DNA of 64,000 bases from Paenibacillus sp. JJ-100 (GTDB taxonomy: Bacteria; Bacillota; Bacilli; Paenibacillales; Paenibacillaceae): NCBI RefSeq assembly GCF_948329825.1, contig NZ_CAOJCM010000002.1, positions 744,001 through 808,000 on the forward strand, in the 5' to 3' direction. This document shows, one piece after another, positions 43,213 to 54,900 of this stretch; the first letter of the stretch is position 1, and each line of letters opens with the position of its first letter. The translations under genes and the position numbers were made by a program. Below the pieces are notes generated by a model. That model was not told where the DNA came from and ran no database searches. It worked only from the letters and a program-made list of their open reading frames with translations.

Positions 43213-43884
43213 CTAGTTTTCAGGTATTGTCCAGTCAATTGGTTTAATACCTTGGGAGACGAGAAATTCATTTGTTTTGGAAAAAGGCCGGCTGCCCAGA
43301 AAACCGCGATGTGCAGCCAAAGGGCTCGGATGTGTAGATTCCAGTACCAGATGTTTGTCTCTATTGATAAAAGCACCCTTCTTCTGGGCATAACTTCCCC
43401 AAAGCATGAACACCATAGGCTCCGTACGTTCATTCAGCTCACGGATGACAGCATCAGTGAACGTCTGCCAACCTAAAGCTTGGTGTGAATTAGGTTGACC
43501 TTCCCGAACAGTCATAACCGCATTGAGCAGCAAAACCCCTTGTTTGGCCCAATGAATAAGTGAACCGTGACTTGGAATAGGCGTGCCCAGGTCGGCCTGA
43601 AGCTCCTTATAAATATTTCTCAGTGAAGGGGGAACACGTACTCCTGGTTTGACCGAGAAACTTAATCCGTGTGCCTGACCCGCCCCGTGATATGGGTCTT
43701 GACCAATGATAACGGCTTTCACCTGATGATACGGGGTTAGTTTCAAGGCAGAAAACAATTCTTCCTTGGGTGGATACACGGTCTGTGTTTTGTACTCGGC
43801 AGCGAGTGCATAACGAATCTTGTTAAAATACTCGGCTTCCGTCTCCTTCTGCAACACCTCGTCCCAATCATTTCCAAACATCAT
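43213..43884 (-). CDS. ung: Uracil-DNA glycosylase
   Basis: Ung removes uracil from DNA to start base-excision repair. The 223-residue protein has the water-activating motif GQDPYHGAGQAHGLSFS with the catalytic Asp, the uracil pocket region LLLNAVMTVREGQPNSH, and the DNA-minor-groove loop ESTHPSPLAAHRGF with the second catalytic His. ATG 43884 has AAAGGAG eight bases upstream; the frame open to 43950 is not family sequence. A hypothetical gene follows in the same operon. Confidence 0.95.
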   Translation of the reverse strand: MMFGNDWDEVLQKETEAEYFNKIRYALAAEYKTQTVYPPKEELFSALKLTPYHQVKAVIIGQDPYHGAGQAHGLSFSVKPGVRVPPSLRNIYKELQADLGTPIPSHGSLIHWAKQGVLLLNAVMTVREGQPNSHQALGWQTFTDAVIRELNERTEPMVFMLWGSYAQKKGAFINRDKHLVLESTHPSPLAAHRGFLGSRPFSKTNEFLVSQGIKPIDWTIPEN

Positions 43885-44088
43885 GTATAGACTCCTTTCC
43901 CTGATGAATGCATACCCGTTAAGCCCGTTTGGATGGGCTCTTCCCTGCAAGAGTCACTTGTCCCATGACTCATAGACTATCCACCATTTTAACATAACCG
44001 TGGTCGACAGACCAGAAGTGTGCGATGAAGGTCAAGAGCCTTACAGAGGGATGACACAAAAAGAACACCTCTTGCCTTTATAGATAAT

Positions 44089-44143
44089 AAAAAAAGACAC
44101 TTGCCCGAGCTACTTGGATCAGCCCTTGCAAGTGTCTTTTCCG
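44089..44143 (-). terminator. Terminator after the M16 protease gene
   Basis: The 12-bp stem AAAGACACTTGC / GCAAGTGTCTTT (44093-44104, 44128-44139) is followed on the minus strand by a T run. Confidence 0.85.
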
Positions 44144-44182
44144 TTTGTTGATCAGAAGCCTTTCATCCCGCAGTCATACGGC

Positions 44183-47104
44183 TTAATGTTTGATCAAATC
44201 GAGCGTTTCATCAAACTGGTCTTTCTGCTCCTCAATCTTATGTTCATTACCAATCACGCAGCGATGCTTCTGCTCCAGTATGGCCGACACCAGTCCGGCA
44301 AAGCCGATAATATCGCTCTCCTTCGTGCCGAGGACCTCATCGCGTTCCTGCTGCAGATCAGCTTCTGTCACATTACACAGATAACATTCCAGCGAGAATG
44401 CTCCTTCACTGTAAGGTGTTCTTGGCGCATCCAGATCCTGGATTGCACCGATGATATAACGAGTCATTTCCCGTTCGTCTGCACGGAAATCATTCAGATA
44501 TTGCGGGATCTCCTCGTATACTTTATAGGTTTTTTCCAGATTCGGATCACGATAGGAGGCCAGATAACTATCGCCGTTCCGTCTGAAGCCAGACATACAG
44601 CCATACGCGCCGCCTTTGGCACGGATATTGTTCCACAGGTAATCCAGTGACAGGATGCCCTGTAATACACGCAATGAGCCTGTATAGGCATAACCTTTAT
44701 CCACATAGTTTCCGGTTTGCACGACATACTGAACCTCGGACGGAGAGCGGAATCCTTCGTTATGTGTAGCAGGTGTAAATGTATAAACTTCCTTGGCCAC
44801 TTCATGTGTGAAGAGCTTGGTTTTCAGGTCGGAAACCTGCTCTTCCAGACCTTCGTACCCTTTGTCGTCCGCAGTGTAGCTGACCAGCAGGTTCTCCGGT
44901 CTGAAAATATAACCCATCAGCTCTTGCAGGCTGGAGGATAGCTGTTCTTTTTTGGCATCAAAGTTCGCCTGTAAATCTTCAAGCCATTGATAGTACGCAA
45001 TCCCGCTAACCGCCTCCCGGAAATCAGCAGCGGCTGAATGTTTCGAAGATGATCTGGTAATCCCTGCGGAATGACCACTATTGATCAGATTGCGCTGCAG
45101 GTTCCCTTTGACCTGAGAAATAATCTCGAAAAGGCGCTTCGCATCATCAAATCGGGACGTAAACACAATCTCCTTGATCATATCAAAGGCGAATCCAAGC
45201 TTGTCATATAGCACTTTCGCGTTAAACTCATACGTTGCTTTAAATTCATGCCGTTGATGCGCATTAGCATAAGAACCCACTCCGCTGTATATTCCGCCGG
45301 AATGGATATGAATCTCATTCGATAGCTCGTTAAACGAGTAATTTTGAGTGTCCACATAACCAAGTACATTTTTCAACAGTCCAACATATGGCAAAAGGCG
45401 ACGCGGCACCTCCTTGATATCAAACAGCAGTCTCAGGTACCCGATGCCGTTCGTATACAAGTTATGATGCAAAACCGTTGTGCCATCCACGTTGTTTACG
45501 GTCTGGTAGAGTTTAGACGCCTTCGTGTCAATATCTTCAATGGACAACGTTGGGATGACTTGCTGCTGTTCCTTCGTGGAAGGAGTATTCTGGTACTCGG
45601 CAAGCGCTTCGGTACGCTTGATCATCTCTTGTACCTCTTCCGGGCTAAGTCCGGCCTGCACCGACTTCAAGCGTGCCTTCAGCGCTTCTTCCTTACGTGC
45701 GTTCAACCCTTTGTCGGGTGTCAACGCAACAAACGATGTATGTGGATTTTGTAATAAATACTTCTCAATAAGCTGTTCAAAATATCCTTCTTTCATTCTG
45801 TTGCGTAGTTCTGCAAATACATCATTCGCCTCCAGATAGGTAAAAGGCGATTCCTTATCATACAGCCAGCTTTGCAGGGACGAGAGTCCGTATATCAGAC
45901 CCTTTGGCATACGGCCAAAGTCCGCTTCACGGTGGTTAAATTCATACGAATTAATGCCGGCAAGCAATGCTTTCGGGTCAAAACCTTCTTTAACAACACG
46001 CTCTAGCACTTCCTTGATTGTTAGAAGGAAATCATCCTTGCTGGACAGATTGCTCTTCTTCAGTCCCACGGTGAACACAGGCTGATACAGGCTGTCATCA
46101 TAAGAACCGTAGACATCCTTCGCGATCCCTTTATCCAGCAGTGCCTGCTTCAGGACAGCGCCAGGTGCGTTCAATAGTGCATATAACAAAATTTGAAAGG
46201 AAATATTCAATTCTTTATCCAGACTTGTGCCTATAACTGCATTGTAAGTCAAAAAGCTGTTATCCACTTCGGATTCCGTGCTTCCCGCAGAGTACGACTT
46301 CACCACATCCACCCGTTTCGGGAAGGCGGGTTGCAGCTTAATTTCAGAGTCGATCTGGATACGATCATAGTTGCTCAAGTAATGTTCGTCCAGCCACTGC
46401 AACTTCTCTTCCATGTCCATATCTCCGTACAGATAGATGTAACTGTTGGACGGATGATAATATCGTTTGTGGAAATCCAGAAGTCCTTCATAGGTCAGAT
46501 CCAGAATTGCCTCCGGGAAGCCTCCAGACTCACAGGAGTATGTCGTATCCGGGAAAAGAGAATTCAAAACCTCTCGTCTAACCATACGCTCTGGCGAAGA
46601 GAAGGCCCCCTTCATCTCGTTATACACAACACCGTTATATGTCAGTTCGTCATCTGCAGAAGTCAGGTTATAATTCCAACCCTCTTGCAAAAATATTTTT
46701 TCATTCTCATAAATATTCGTATTTAGTACCGCATCCAGATACACATCCATCAAGTTGTGGAAGTCATGATCGTTGCGACTCGCAACCGGGTAGACGGTTT
46801 TGTCAGGATACGTCATTGCGTTGAGGAATGTATTGAGTGAACCCTTGAGCAACTCCACAAATGAATCTTTGGCCGGGAACTTTTTCGATCCGCAGAGCAC
46901 GGAGTGTTCAAGGATATGAGCTACCCCTGTATCATCTTCGGGAGGTGTACGAAAACCGATGTTGAATACTTTGTTATCATCGCTATTGGACAGTAGTACG
47001 ATGTGGGCACCGGATTTTTGATGTTCCAGCAGGTACGCATCCGATTTCAGTTCCTCGATTCTGCGCTCCTGTAACACCTTGTATGGCTTAAGCTGTTTCA
47101 ACAT
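44183..47104 (-). CDS. M16C metalloprotease (presequence protease / Cym1-like)
   Basis: The 973-residue protein is a large inverzincin. The zinc motif HILEHSVLCGS (HxxEH) lies near residue 65 and the distal ligand region TYNGVVYNEMKGAFSSPERM near residues 165-184. Four M16 subdomains are expected at this length, as in PreP/Cym1, enclosing a chamber that degrades short peptides. No signal peptide is seen, so it acts in the cytoplasm. ATG 47104 lies ten bases after GGAGG. It is monocistronic and divergent from nothing close: a 570-base gap separates it from the MFS exporter. Confidence 0.9.
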   Translation of the reverse strand: MLKQLKPYKVLQERRIEELKSDAYLLEHQKSGAHIVLLSNSDDNKVFNIGFRTPPEDDTGVAHILEHSVLCGSKKFPAKDSFVELLKGSLNTFLNAMTYPDKTVYPVASRNDHDFHNLMDVYLDAVLNTNIYENEKIFLQEGWNYNLTSADDELTYNGVVYNEMKGAFSSPERMVRREVLNSLFPDTTYSCESGGFPEAILDLTYEGLLDFHKRYYHPSNSYIYLYGDMDMEEKLQWLDEHYLSNYDRIQIDSEIKLQPAFPKRVDVVKSYSAGSTESEVDNSFLTYNAVIGTSLDKELNISFQILLYALLNAPGAVLKQALLDKGIAKDVYGSYDDSLYQPVFTVGLKKSNLSSKDDFLLTIKEVLERVVKEGFDPKALLAGINSYEFNHREADFGRMPKGLIYGLSSLQSWLYDKESPFTYLEANDVFAELRNRMKEGYFEQLIEKYLLQNPHTSFVALTPDKGLNARKEEALKARLKSVQAGLSPEEVQEMIKRTEALAEYQNTPSTKEQQQVIPTLSIEDIDTKASKLYQTVNNVDGTTVLHHNLYTNGIGYLRLLFDIKEVPRRLLPYVGLLKNVLGYVDTQNYSFNELSNEIHIHSGGIYSGVGSYANAHQRHEFKATYEFNAKVLYDKLGFAFDMIKEIVFTSRFDDAKRLFEIISQVKGNLQRNLINSGHSAGITRSSSKHSAAADFREAVSGIAYYQWLEDLQANFDAKKEQLSSSLQELMGYIFRPENLLVSYTADDKGYEGLEEQVSDLKTKLFTHEVAKEVYTFTPATHNEGFRSPSEVQYVVQTGNYVDKGYAYTGSLRVLQGILSLDYLWNNIRAKGGAYGCMSGFRRNGDSYLASYRDPNLEKTYKVYEEIPQYLNDFRADEREMTRYIIGAIQDLDAPRTPYSEGAFSLECYLCNVTEADLQQERDEVLGTKESDIIGFAGLVSAILEQKHRCVIGNEHKIEEQKDQFDETLDLIKH

Positions 47105-47512
47105 AAACGTGAGTCCTCCGTCCATAGATTGTTGTATTAGTTGTGACTGGATACTCGTTCAAATGTGATAATTACACCAGCACTCCGATGACAGAACAAG
47201 CTTCCGATCACTGTTATTCCCAGATTATTAATTTTGCTTGTATAGGAGAAATCCGGGGATAAAGGCGAACGCTCCGCTTCTCAAGCTTTTTTCTGTCCTC
47301 TTCGTTTTATGTAATACTTCACTCGAACATCATCCGTCAGCAAAGTGAAGGTAATATATGCCTATCGATAGTATACACCATTGTGACCTCTCTTCATAAA
47401 AAGACAGCCAATTGCACTTTCTGATATGTATTATGCAGGATTTGTGTTTATGAACGACGCGGTGTGGGAGAGTAAGTGAGGTGCCCGGCAGTAGCTGAAA
47501 TTAAAAAATCAT
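47105..47512. other. Intergenic region between the protease and the NRPS operon end
   Basis: No gene is seen. A TATACT box near 47380 on the minus strand could be the protease promoter, but its -35 partner is poor. Confidence 0.3.
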
Positions 47513-47560
47513 AAAAAAGATCACATCAGTCTTGTTTAACCAAGTCTGATATGATCTCTT
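47513..47560 (-). terminator. Terminator of the NRPS operon
   Basis: A 17-bp near-perfect stem (47519-47535 with 47541-47557; arms AGATCAYATCAG...CTTG) with loop TTTAAC is followed on the minus strand by six T residues. It ends the NRPS-MFS transcript. Confidence 0.85.
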
Positions 47561-47673
47561 CTGTATACAGCCAACAGGCTCCGAAAACAAAAGAATAAAG
47601 TCCTCTTTCGCTTTCGGCTGCATGTCGAGTTCGGGCAGATTCGGTTCAGGTTTTGCCATACCAATAGAATGTG

Positions 47674-48960
47674 TCAGGCTTCATGTACTTCGGCCACTTT
47701 TAGAGGTTCAGGCTCAGGCTCCATGCCTTGAGTAAAAAACTCTCTGAGATCACGGTTACGATAAGCCAGGATGCCGACCGCAAGCAAACCGACACCGGAA
47801 ACCAGTGTGATATAGTACCAATCTACAACTTCCAGAAGTGCACCGTATACTCCCATTCCTACAGGTACGGCGATCGTTATTACCGTGTTCACTACCCCCA
47901 AAACGCTAGCCCTTATCCGTTCGGGTATATAGAGCTGAACATAAGAAAGCATTGGAATATTGCCCATTGTGTTGAGTATTCCGGTAAACATCAAGACAAT
48001 CATGAAACCTACCATAAGCACAACCTTCGTACTTGTTTCAAAGATGGGCCACTGCGGAAACATCCATAGGACAATCATCAACGCTTGCATCTGGATGAGA
48101 ATGAAGATTTTGTTGGTAATAAACCGGTTAATGACCGGTACCGATACAATAACGGCCCCTATAATTACGCCTGCTGCCAGCGCCGCTTCGATAAATGATA
48201 GCTGCTGTGGCGTCATATCAAGCGCTTGATACACGATAAAGGGCAGGATCAGAGAAACGGCTGGAGCTATTACAAAGTTAATAAATATAAAAATCATCAG
48301 CAGATACTTGATCGCAGCCCGGCCGCTAATGTATTTGTAAACCTCTTTAACACTTTCAAAATAAGGCTTGGATTCTTCGATCTCCTCTTTGCGGGGTGAG
48401 AATTTCAATAACAAATTCAAAAACCCGGAGAGAATGAACGCAGCTCCCTCAATCAAAAAGATATGCTCCAGCCCAAATTTGCTGTACGCCGCTGCACCGA
48501 TCACCGGTCCCAGTATACCGATGAGTGCAGCGATGCTTTGCGTGCTGGAATTGACCGTCGGAACTCTTTCCGGAGAGACAATATTGGGAACGGATGAGTT
48601 TACCGTCAGCGTAAAGAGCGCTTGAAGCGCGCTCAAGATCATCGAATAAACAACGAACAGCCATATACTGTCATGAAAAGACTGAAACAAGAACATGAGC
48701 GTTAGAACTGAGATTCCGCACAGGAAATCACAGACGATCATAATCCTTTTTTTACTGCGGCTGCGGTCGACGAACACCCCAGCGATAATATTGACGAATA
48801 TACCCGGTATATAGGTGAAGCTCAACACTAAAGCGAACATACTCGATGAACCGGTGAGATCCAGGACGTACAGACTGAGTGCGAAGCGAAAAATGGATGT
48901 TCCCAGTTCGGTGATTAATCTGCTTAGACTAAAAACGATGATGTTAGTTGAGTCTCTCAT
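47674..48960 (-). CDS. MFS exporter of the NRPS operon
   Basis: The 428-residue protein has 12 predicted helices and resembles the EntS/macrolide-efflux branch (DUF894-like) of the major facilitator family: SRLITELGTSIFRFALSLYV at the start, then VFVDRSRSKKRIMIV. These proteins export siderophores or macrolide-like products. ATG 48960 overlaps the stop codon of the synthetase gene by ATGA, with AAGGGTG upstream, so it is translationally coupled to it. The natural inference is export of, or immunity to, the peptide made by the NRPS. Confidence 0.85.
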   Translation of the reverse strand: MRDSTNIIVFSLSRLITELGTSIFRFALSLYVLDLTGSSSMFALVLSFTYIPGIFVNIIAGVFVDRSRSKKRIMIVCDFLCGISVLTLMFLFQSFHDSIWLFVVYSMILSALQALFTLTVNSSVPNIVSPERVPTVNSSTQSIAALIGILGPVIGAAAYSKFGLEHIFLIEGAAFILSGFLNLLLKFSPRKEEIEESKPYFESVKEVYKYISGRAAIKYLLMIFIFINFVIAPAVSLILPFIVYQALDMTPQQLSFIEAALAAGVIIGAVIVSVPVINRFITNKIFILIQMQALMIVLWMFPQWPIFETSTKVVLMVGFMIVLMFTGILNTMGNIPMLSYVQLYIPERIRASVLGVVNTVITIAVPVGMGVYGALLEVVDWYYITLVSGVGLLAVGILAYRNRDLREFFTQGMEPEPEPLKVAEVHEA

Positions 48961-51900
48961 ATTTTTACACCCTTCATATGCTTCCGTGCAGCTTCATCTA
49001 GCATCGTGCGAAGAGTATCCTGATTCTCTTCTGCAGGAATAACAAGTGTCATGTGAATCTGATTCTCTTGATGCCACGCCATGCACAAAATTCGGTTGGG
49101 TTCATCACAATTCACACCATCTTCCTCCAGATAGTCCAAGTCTGTTTCCGTTGCGAGTTCACCCAGATAGTTGAAATTGATCGGCATCTCCTGATGGGCT
49201 GCGGCCAACCGCTGCGCAACATCCATAAAGGACGGGTCAATCGACTCGTTGTACAACAGATTCGCAAAATGAATATTATGCTCGGAGGCGGATTTCAGCA
49301 TGACTTTGATTTGTTCGATTTGCCTGTCCATTTCTTCTCCGCAGTCTATCAATAGCGGAATATAATCTATGCATTCACCGACCATATCGAAATAGGATTG
49401 ATCCTGATACTGTCTTCCAAAATGTGTCATCCATAACGGAATCCGTGACTTACCGAAGTACGTTTCGAAGAATGCAGCGCATATCCCCAAAGCGGTCTTC
49501 CATTTCAGCTCTGCATCCGGCGTTTGCGATAATTCCATTTCAAACGGGAGGCTGTGGTGTAGCACCGTAATCTTAGCCGGGTCCAGGTCGCTGCGCTGAT
49601 ACATACTGACGGCGATTTCCCCAGCAGCGGCTGCAAATGACGGAATATTGTAAAGCTCGTTGAAGCTTGCTGCCGATATTCCTTCCGGTCCTCTGCGAAT
49701 CTGGTCGGCAAATTCGGTAAAGGTCCGGCTTATTTTCGTTTCCTCAACTCTCCCTTGACTTAGGAGTTCATATTCATGGATTACTCGATTACGCAGAATT
49801 TCATTGCTCATGTAATCGAAAATCGTATGAGAGAATGGGAGCAGCAGGACGTATTCCTTTACGTTTTGCTTGACCAGCAGTACCCGGTACATCAATGGAT
49901 CGCTGCTTGTATACGGCCTGATGAAGAATTTTTTCATAAGTGCCCGCAGCATATCCCTTTGCGACTCTGGTTCAAAACCGGAAATATCTAAAATGGGCAG
50001 GTCAAGCTGCTCCGGACTTTCATGCAATCTCCAACGTACGGTTTCCGTTTCAGTGTCTTCGATGAGTACACTGCGCATGACTTCCTCGGCGGATACAACT
50101 CGCTGCAAGGCTCGGCCCAACAACTCCGGCTGAATCGCTTTTCTAAATTTAACCATAGTACCCGAAACATCTTTATGTTTGAAATGGTACGTTTGCGAAG
50201 GCGAAATGTCATACTCTTTGACCACCGTCCGGTTTGTAATACCTTTGGCGTACTCCTTCTGCTTCTGTGAGATTGAATCCATCATAGACTCTATCCAGTC
50301 TGTACCATTCATTTGCCGTAAACTCAAACGGTTGTTCAGTTCCTGCTTGCTTAGGTTCAGTTCTGATACTGGTGGCAGCGCGCTCGAAGCATCCGCAATG
50401 AAGTGCGGTTGAATCCGCTCGTCCAAGTGTGCAGCAATCAAGTTCTCTGCTCTCCGCTTCAGTCCCTCATCCATCCCTGAAATGTGGAGGACGATGAATT
50501 CCTCATCATTTACGGAATAATTTTCCCAGCTGCATGTGCGATCCAGACATTCTCCGAGCCATTGCTCCGCAGCGGGAATATCCATCAAACGGTGCTCCGA
50601 TTCTACCGTTACGGAACCTACCACAGATGCAGCTAGCTCGGCAGGAGTCTGGTGAGCGAACACCTGATTTATACTCAGCTCAAAACCGAGATTACCCAGC
50701 TTCGAAACAACCTGCATCGCCTTTAAGGAATGTCCCCCGATTTCAAAGAAATTGTTGTGGACGCTAACTCGCTCCAGTCCCAGCACTTCCGACCAGACCT
50801 GTACAATCGCAGCTTCCATCTCGTTCCTTGGCGGAGTATACTCGGTCTCGGTTACATCATAATCCGGCTCGGGAAGCGCTTTTCGGTCTACTTTACCATT
50901 CACGTTGAGCGGAAGCTGGGCCATAAATAGGATTACGGTCGGTATCATGTAGTCAGGAAGATGCTGTGCCATAAACTCCTTTAACAACTGTACGGTTAAT
51001 TCAACCTCCGCCACAACATATCCGCAAAGGATTTTATCCTGAGACTCCCCGGCCTGTTTGACCAGAATGACAGCTTCTTTCACGGAAGGATGACTGAGCA
51101 GTACATTCTCAACCTCACCTGTTTCGATCCGGAATCCCCGAATTTTCACCTGATTGTCCATTCTGCCTATAAACTCGATAGAGCCGTCTGGAAGCCATTT
51201 GGCAGCGTCCCCGGTCCGGTAGACCCGATCTCCGGGAACAAACGGATTGGAGAAAAACTTCTGCGCCGACAATTCTTCATTGTTTATATATCCCCGAGCC
51301 ACGCCGTCTCCACCTACCCAAAGCTCGCCGGGAACACCAACAGGATTCAAATTCCCGTACTTATCAACAATATAAGCCGTAGAATTGCTGATTGGCGGTC
51401 CAATCGGAACGCTATTTCCGTATGCCTTATCAATAACGAAGCAGCAGGAGAAGGTTGTATTCTCCGTAGGCCCGTACCCGTTTACCACGGTTAACGGACC
51501 AGATTGCTCTCTTACCTGCTGAATATGTTTCGGGGAGAGAACATCTCCACCGACAATTAAATAGCTTACACTGCGGAACATGCTTGGCTTGTGTTGAGCA
51601 AACTGGGTAAACAGCGGCGACGTTAACCATAAAGTCGTAATTTCCTGCTGCTGGAGTGCAGATTCAAAGAGGTCTGGGTCCAGCAACGTAAGTTTGTCAA
51701 CCAAATGCAGTCTCGCTCCGTTCAGCAACGCCCCCCATATATCAAATACACTGACATCGAATACGGGTGCTGCCGTTTGCAAGACCCGGTCTTCAGGACT
51801 GAAGCGAACATAGTTGGTATTCTTGACCAATCTGGAAACACCCAGGTGCTCTACCATAACGCCCTTAGGAAGTCCGGTTGATCCTGATGTATACATGACA

Positions 51901-54900
51901 TAGGCGAGATTGTCGGTACCCGTCTTATTCAGTAAGTTCGGAGCATTCTCGTTAGAGAGCTGACGATGATCCATCAAGATGACTTCTGCTCCGCAGGCTG
52001 CCCGGTCTGCAAAACAGCTTCGGGCGAGCAGCCATTTGGCTCCGCTGTTTTGGAAGAAATATTCCACCCGGTCGCGCGGAAAGTCCGGATCAATTGGAAG
52101 ATAAGCACCTCCCGCCTTGAGAATGGCAAGCATCCCGATAATCATTTCCAGCGTACGGTCACCCATAATGGCAACGATCCGATCAGGACCTACGCCCTTC
52201 TCACGCAGCAGTGCCGCAAGCTGATTTGCTTTGGCATTCACTTCGCCATAGGTTAATTCGATACCATCACAGACCAACGCGATGCTTTCTGTATGCTCAG
52301 CCGCCTGCTCCTCGAACAGTTCGTGAATGGTTTGCCTAGGGTACTCGGTTTTCGTGTTATTAAAATCCCCAATAATCTGACTCCGTTCTTCTTCCGTCAG
52401 CATATGAATGTCGGAGAGCCGGATCTCCACATCTGTCGTCACGGCCTCCAGAATTTGCAGATAATGCATCATCATCCGCTTCACTGTATCTTTAAGGAAG
52501 AGCTTGCGAGCATATTCTACATCGAGGCAAATTTGTGCATCCTCTTCTGTTGCCGTAATCATCAGATCGAACTTGGATGTTCCGTTATCGAAGTTATACG
52601 GCTCTATAAGAAGTTCACCAAGCTGTACTTCCCCGACGCCCACGTTATCTACAGCAAACATCGTATCAAACAGCGGATTACGGCTGACATCCCGCCGTAC
52701 ATTCAACCTTTCGAGCAAATCTTCATATTGGACCATCTGGTGCTCGAATGCTTGTAGCGAATGCTCTTTAACTTCCTCTAAAAAATCAATGAATCGTTTG
52801 CTACCTTCAGGTTGATTTCGAACTGCCAGGGTATTGACGAACATACCCATGACTCCTTCGAGTTCCTTTTGCAGTCGACCGGAGGTCGGTGTGCCTACAA
52901 TAATATCCTCCTGGTTGGCATATTTGGATAAAAGAATGTTGTACGCAGCCAATAGGAACATGTATAACGTAGTTCCGGTCCGGGAAGCCGCCCCAAGAAT
53001 CCGGGAGCTTAATTCACTGTCGATGGCAATAGAGAAGGTGTCACCTTCGAAGCTCTGGATTTGCGGCCGTGGATAATCTGCCGGAAGGTTAAGAGTGGGC
53101 AGCTCTCCTGCAAAACGCTCCAGCCAATACTGTTCCTGCTTCGCGTAGGCTTCCGATTGAAGCATCTCACTTTGCCATGCTGCGTAATCCTTATATTCAA
53201 TACGTGATGAGCTGTCATCCAGCTCCTGGCCGCTATACAGCAAGTTCAATTCCTGAACAAGAAGGCGGATCGATCCTCCATCCGAAACGATATGATGCAT
53301 ATCGATGATCAACATATGCCTGTTCTCTCCCAAGTTAGCCAGCCCTACGCGCATTAACGGCGCCTGTTGCAAGGAGAAAGGTTCTACGAACCGCTCTATC
53401 ATTGCCGCAAGATCGTCCGGATCTTCCGGTGCCTCAAGCTCCTGAATAGAGAAGGAAACGTCGTGATGCACCATCTGCATCAGCTCTCCTTCTACGAACC
53501 GAAACGAGGTCCTGAACGCTTCATGCCTGCGAATGAGGGCAGTGAATGCCTGCTGCAGCCGTGCACGATCCAACTCCCCCGTTAGCTGTAAAACAAAAGG
53601 CATATTATAAGCTGTCTCCGCTCCCACAAGTTCATTGAGAATCAGCAAGCGCTTCTGTGATGATGACACCGGATAAAGCTCCCTTTCCGGCACCTTGGTG
53701 ATCGGGGAATAGCTTGTTTGCTCCAAAGCCTCAACCGCCACAGCCATCTGTTCTAGCACAGGATGTTGAAAAATACTGCTTAACGGAAAGTCGATCTGGA
53801 AAGCTTCCTTGATGTAGGCCGCCAGCGCTGCCGCTTTGAGTGAATGCCCGCCCAGTTCAAAGAAATGACTGTATGCTCCGATTGGTGCCGTTCCAAGAAC
53901 CTCCGACCATATTTCGGCCAGCTTTCGTTCCGCTGTGCCACGCGGTGGCACATAATTATCTGCTGTAGCAGATGCAAAGTCCGGCTGTGGAAGTGCTCTT
54001 CGATCTACCTTTCCGTTGGAGGTTAGCGGAATTTTGTTCAATTCCACATAGTGGACAGGGATCATGTATTCCGGTAGCTCCCGCGCCAGACGTCCCCGAA
54101 TCTCGCGGACGGAAAGGTCACAGGTTGTCGTAATATAAGCGCACAACTCTGTTTCCTGCTTCGGATTTTGAACCACAGTAACGATAGCCTCCGCAACGCC
54201 CTCCTGTTTGAGCAGGACATTCTCCACTTCTCCAAGCTCTATGCGGTAACCGCGAATTTTGACCTGCTCGTCCATCCGGCCCAGATACTCCAGGTTTCCG
54301 TCAGGGAGCCACCTAGCCAGATCTCCGGTTCTGTACATTCTTTCCCCGGTGTGAAACGGATCGGCGGTAAACTTCTCCGCTGTGAGATCGTCTCTGTTCA
54401 TGTATCCCCGCGCCAGACTGTCTCCGGCAATGCACAGTTCACCGGGAATGCCGATCGGCAGGAGCTTGTCTTTTTTATCAAGGATATACACCCTCACGTT
54501 ATCAATCGGGGAGCCGATCGGGATGTTATCGTATTCGCCATTCACCTTGAAAGCTGCCGTCACAATGGTGTTTTCTGTCGGCCCATAATTATTTACAAGC
54601 TCATAGGATCCGGGATGATAAGACTTAAGCTTATCTCCGCCGGTAAGCAGCACACGCAGGGAATCGTTCTTGATCTGGGTAAACTGCTCGCAGACGGCCG
54701 TAGGCAGGAAGCTAACAGTGATGCCCTGTTCGTTATAGTAATCCGCCAATCGCCGCACATCATATCGAATTTCCTCTGGGATAATATGAAGCTCACCGCC
54801 CGACAAAAGCGAGGGGAATATTTCCCATACAGAGGCGTCAAAGCCGAATCCGGCGTATTTGGTACTTTTGTCCTCTGGCGTCAGCCCGTAATACGATTGA

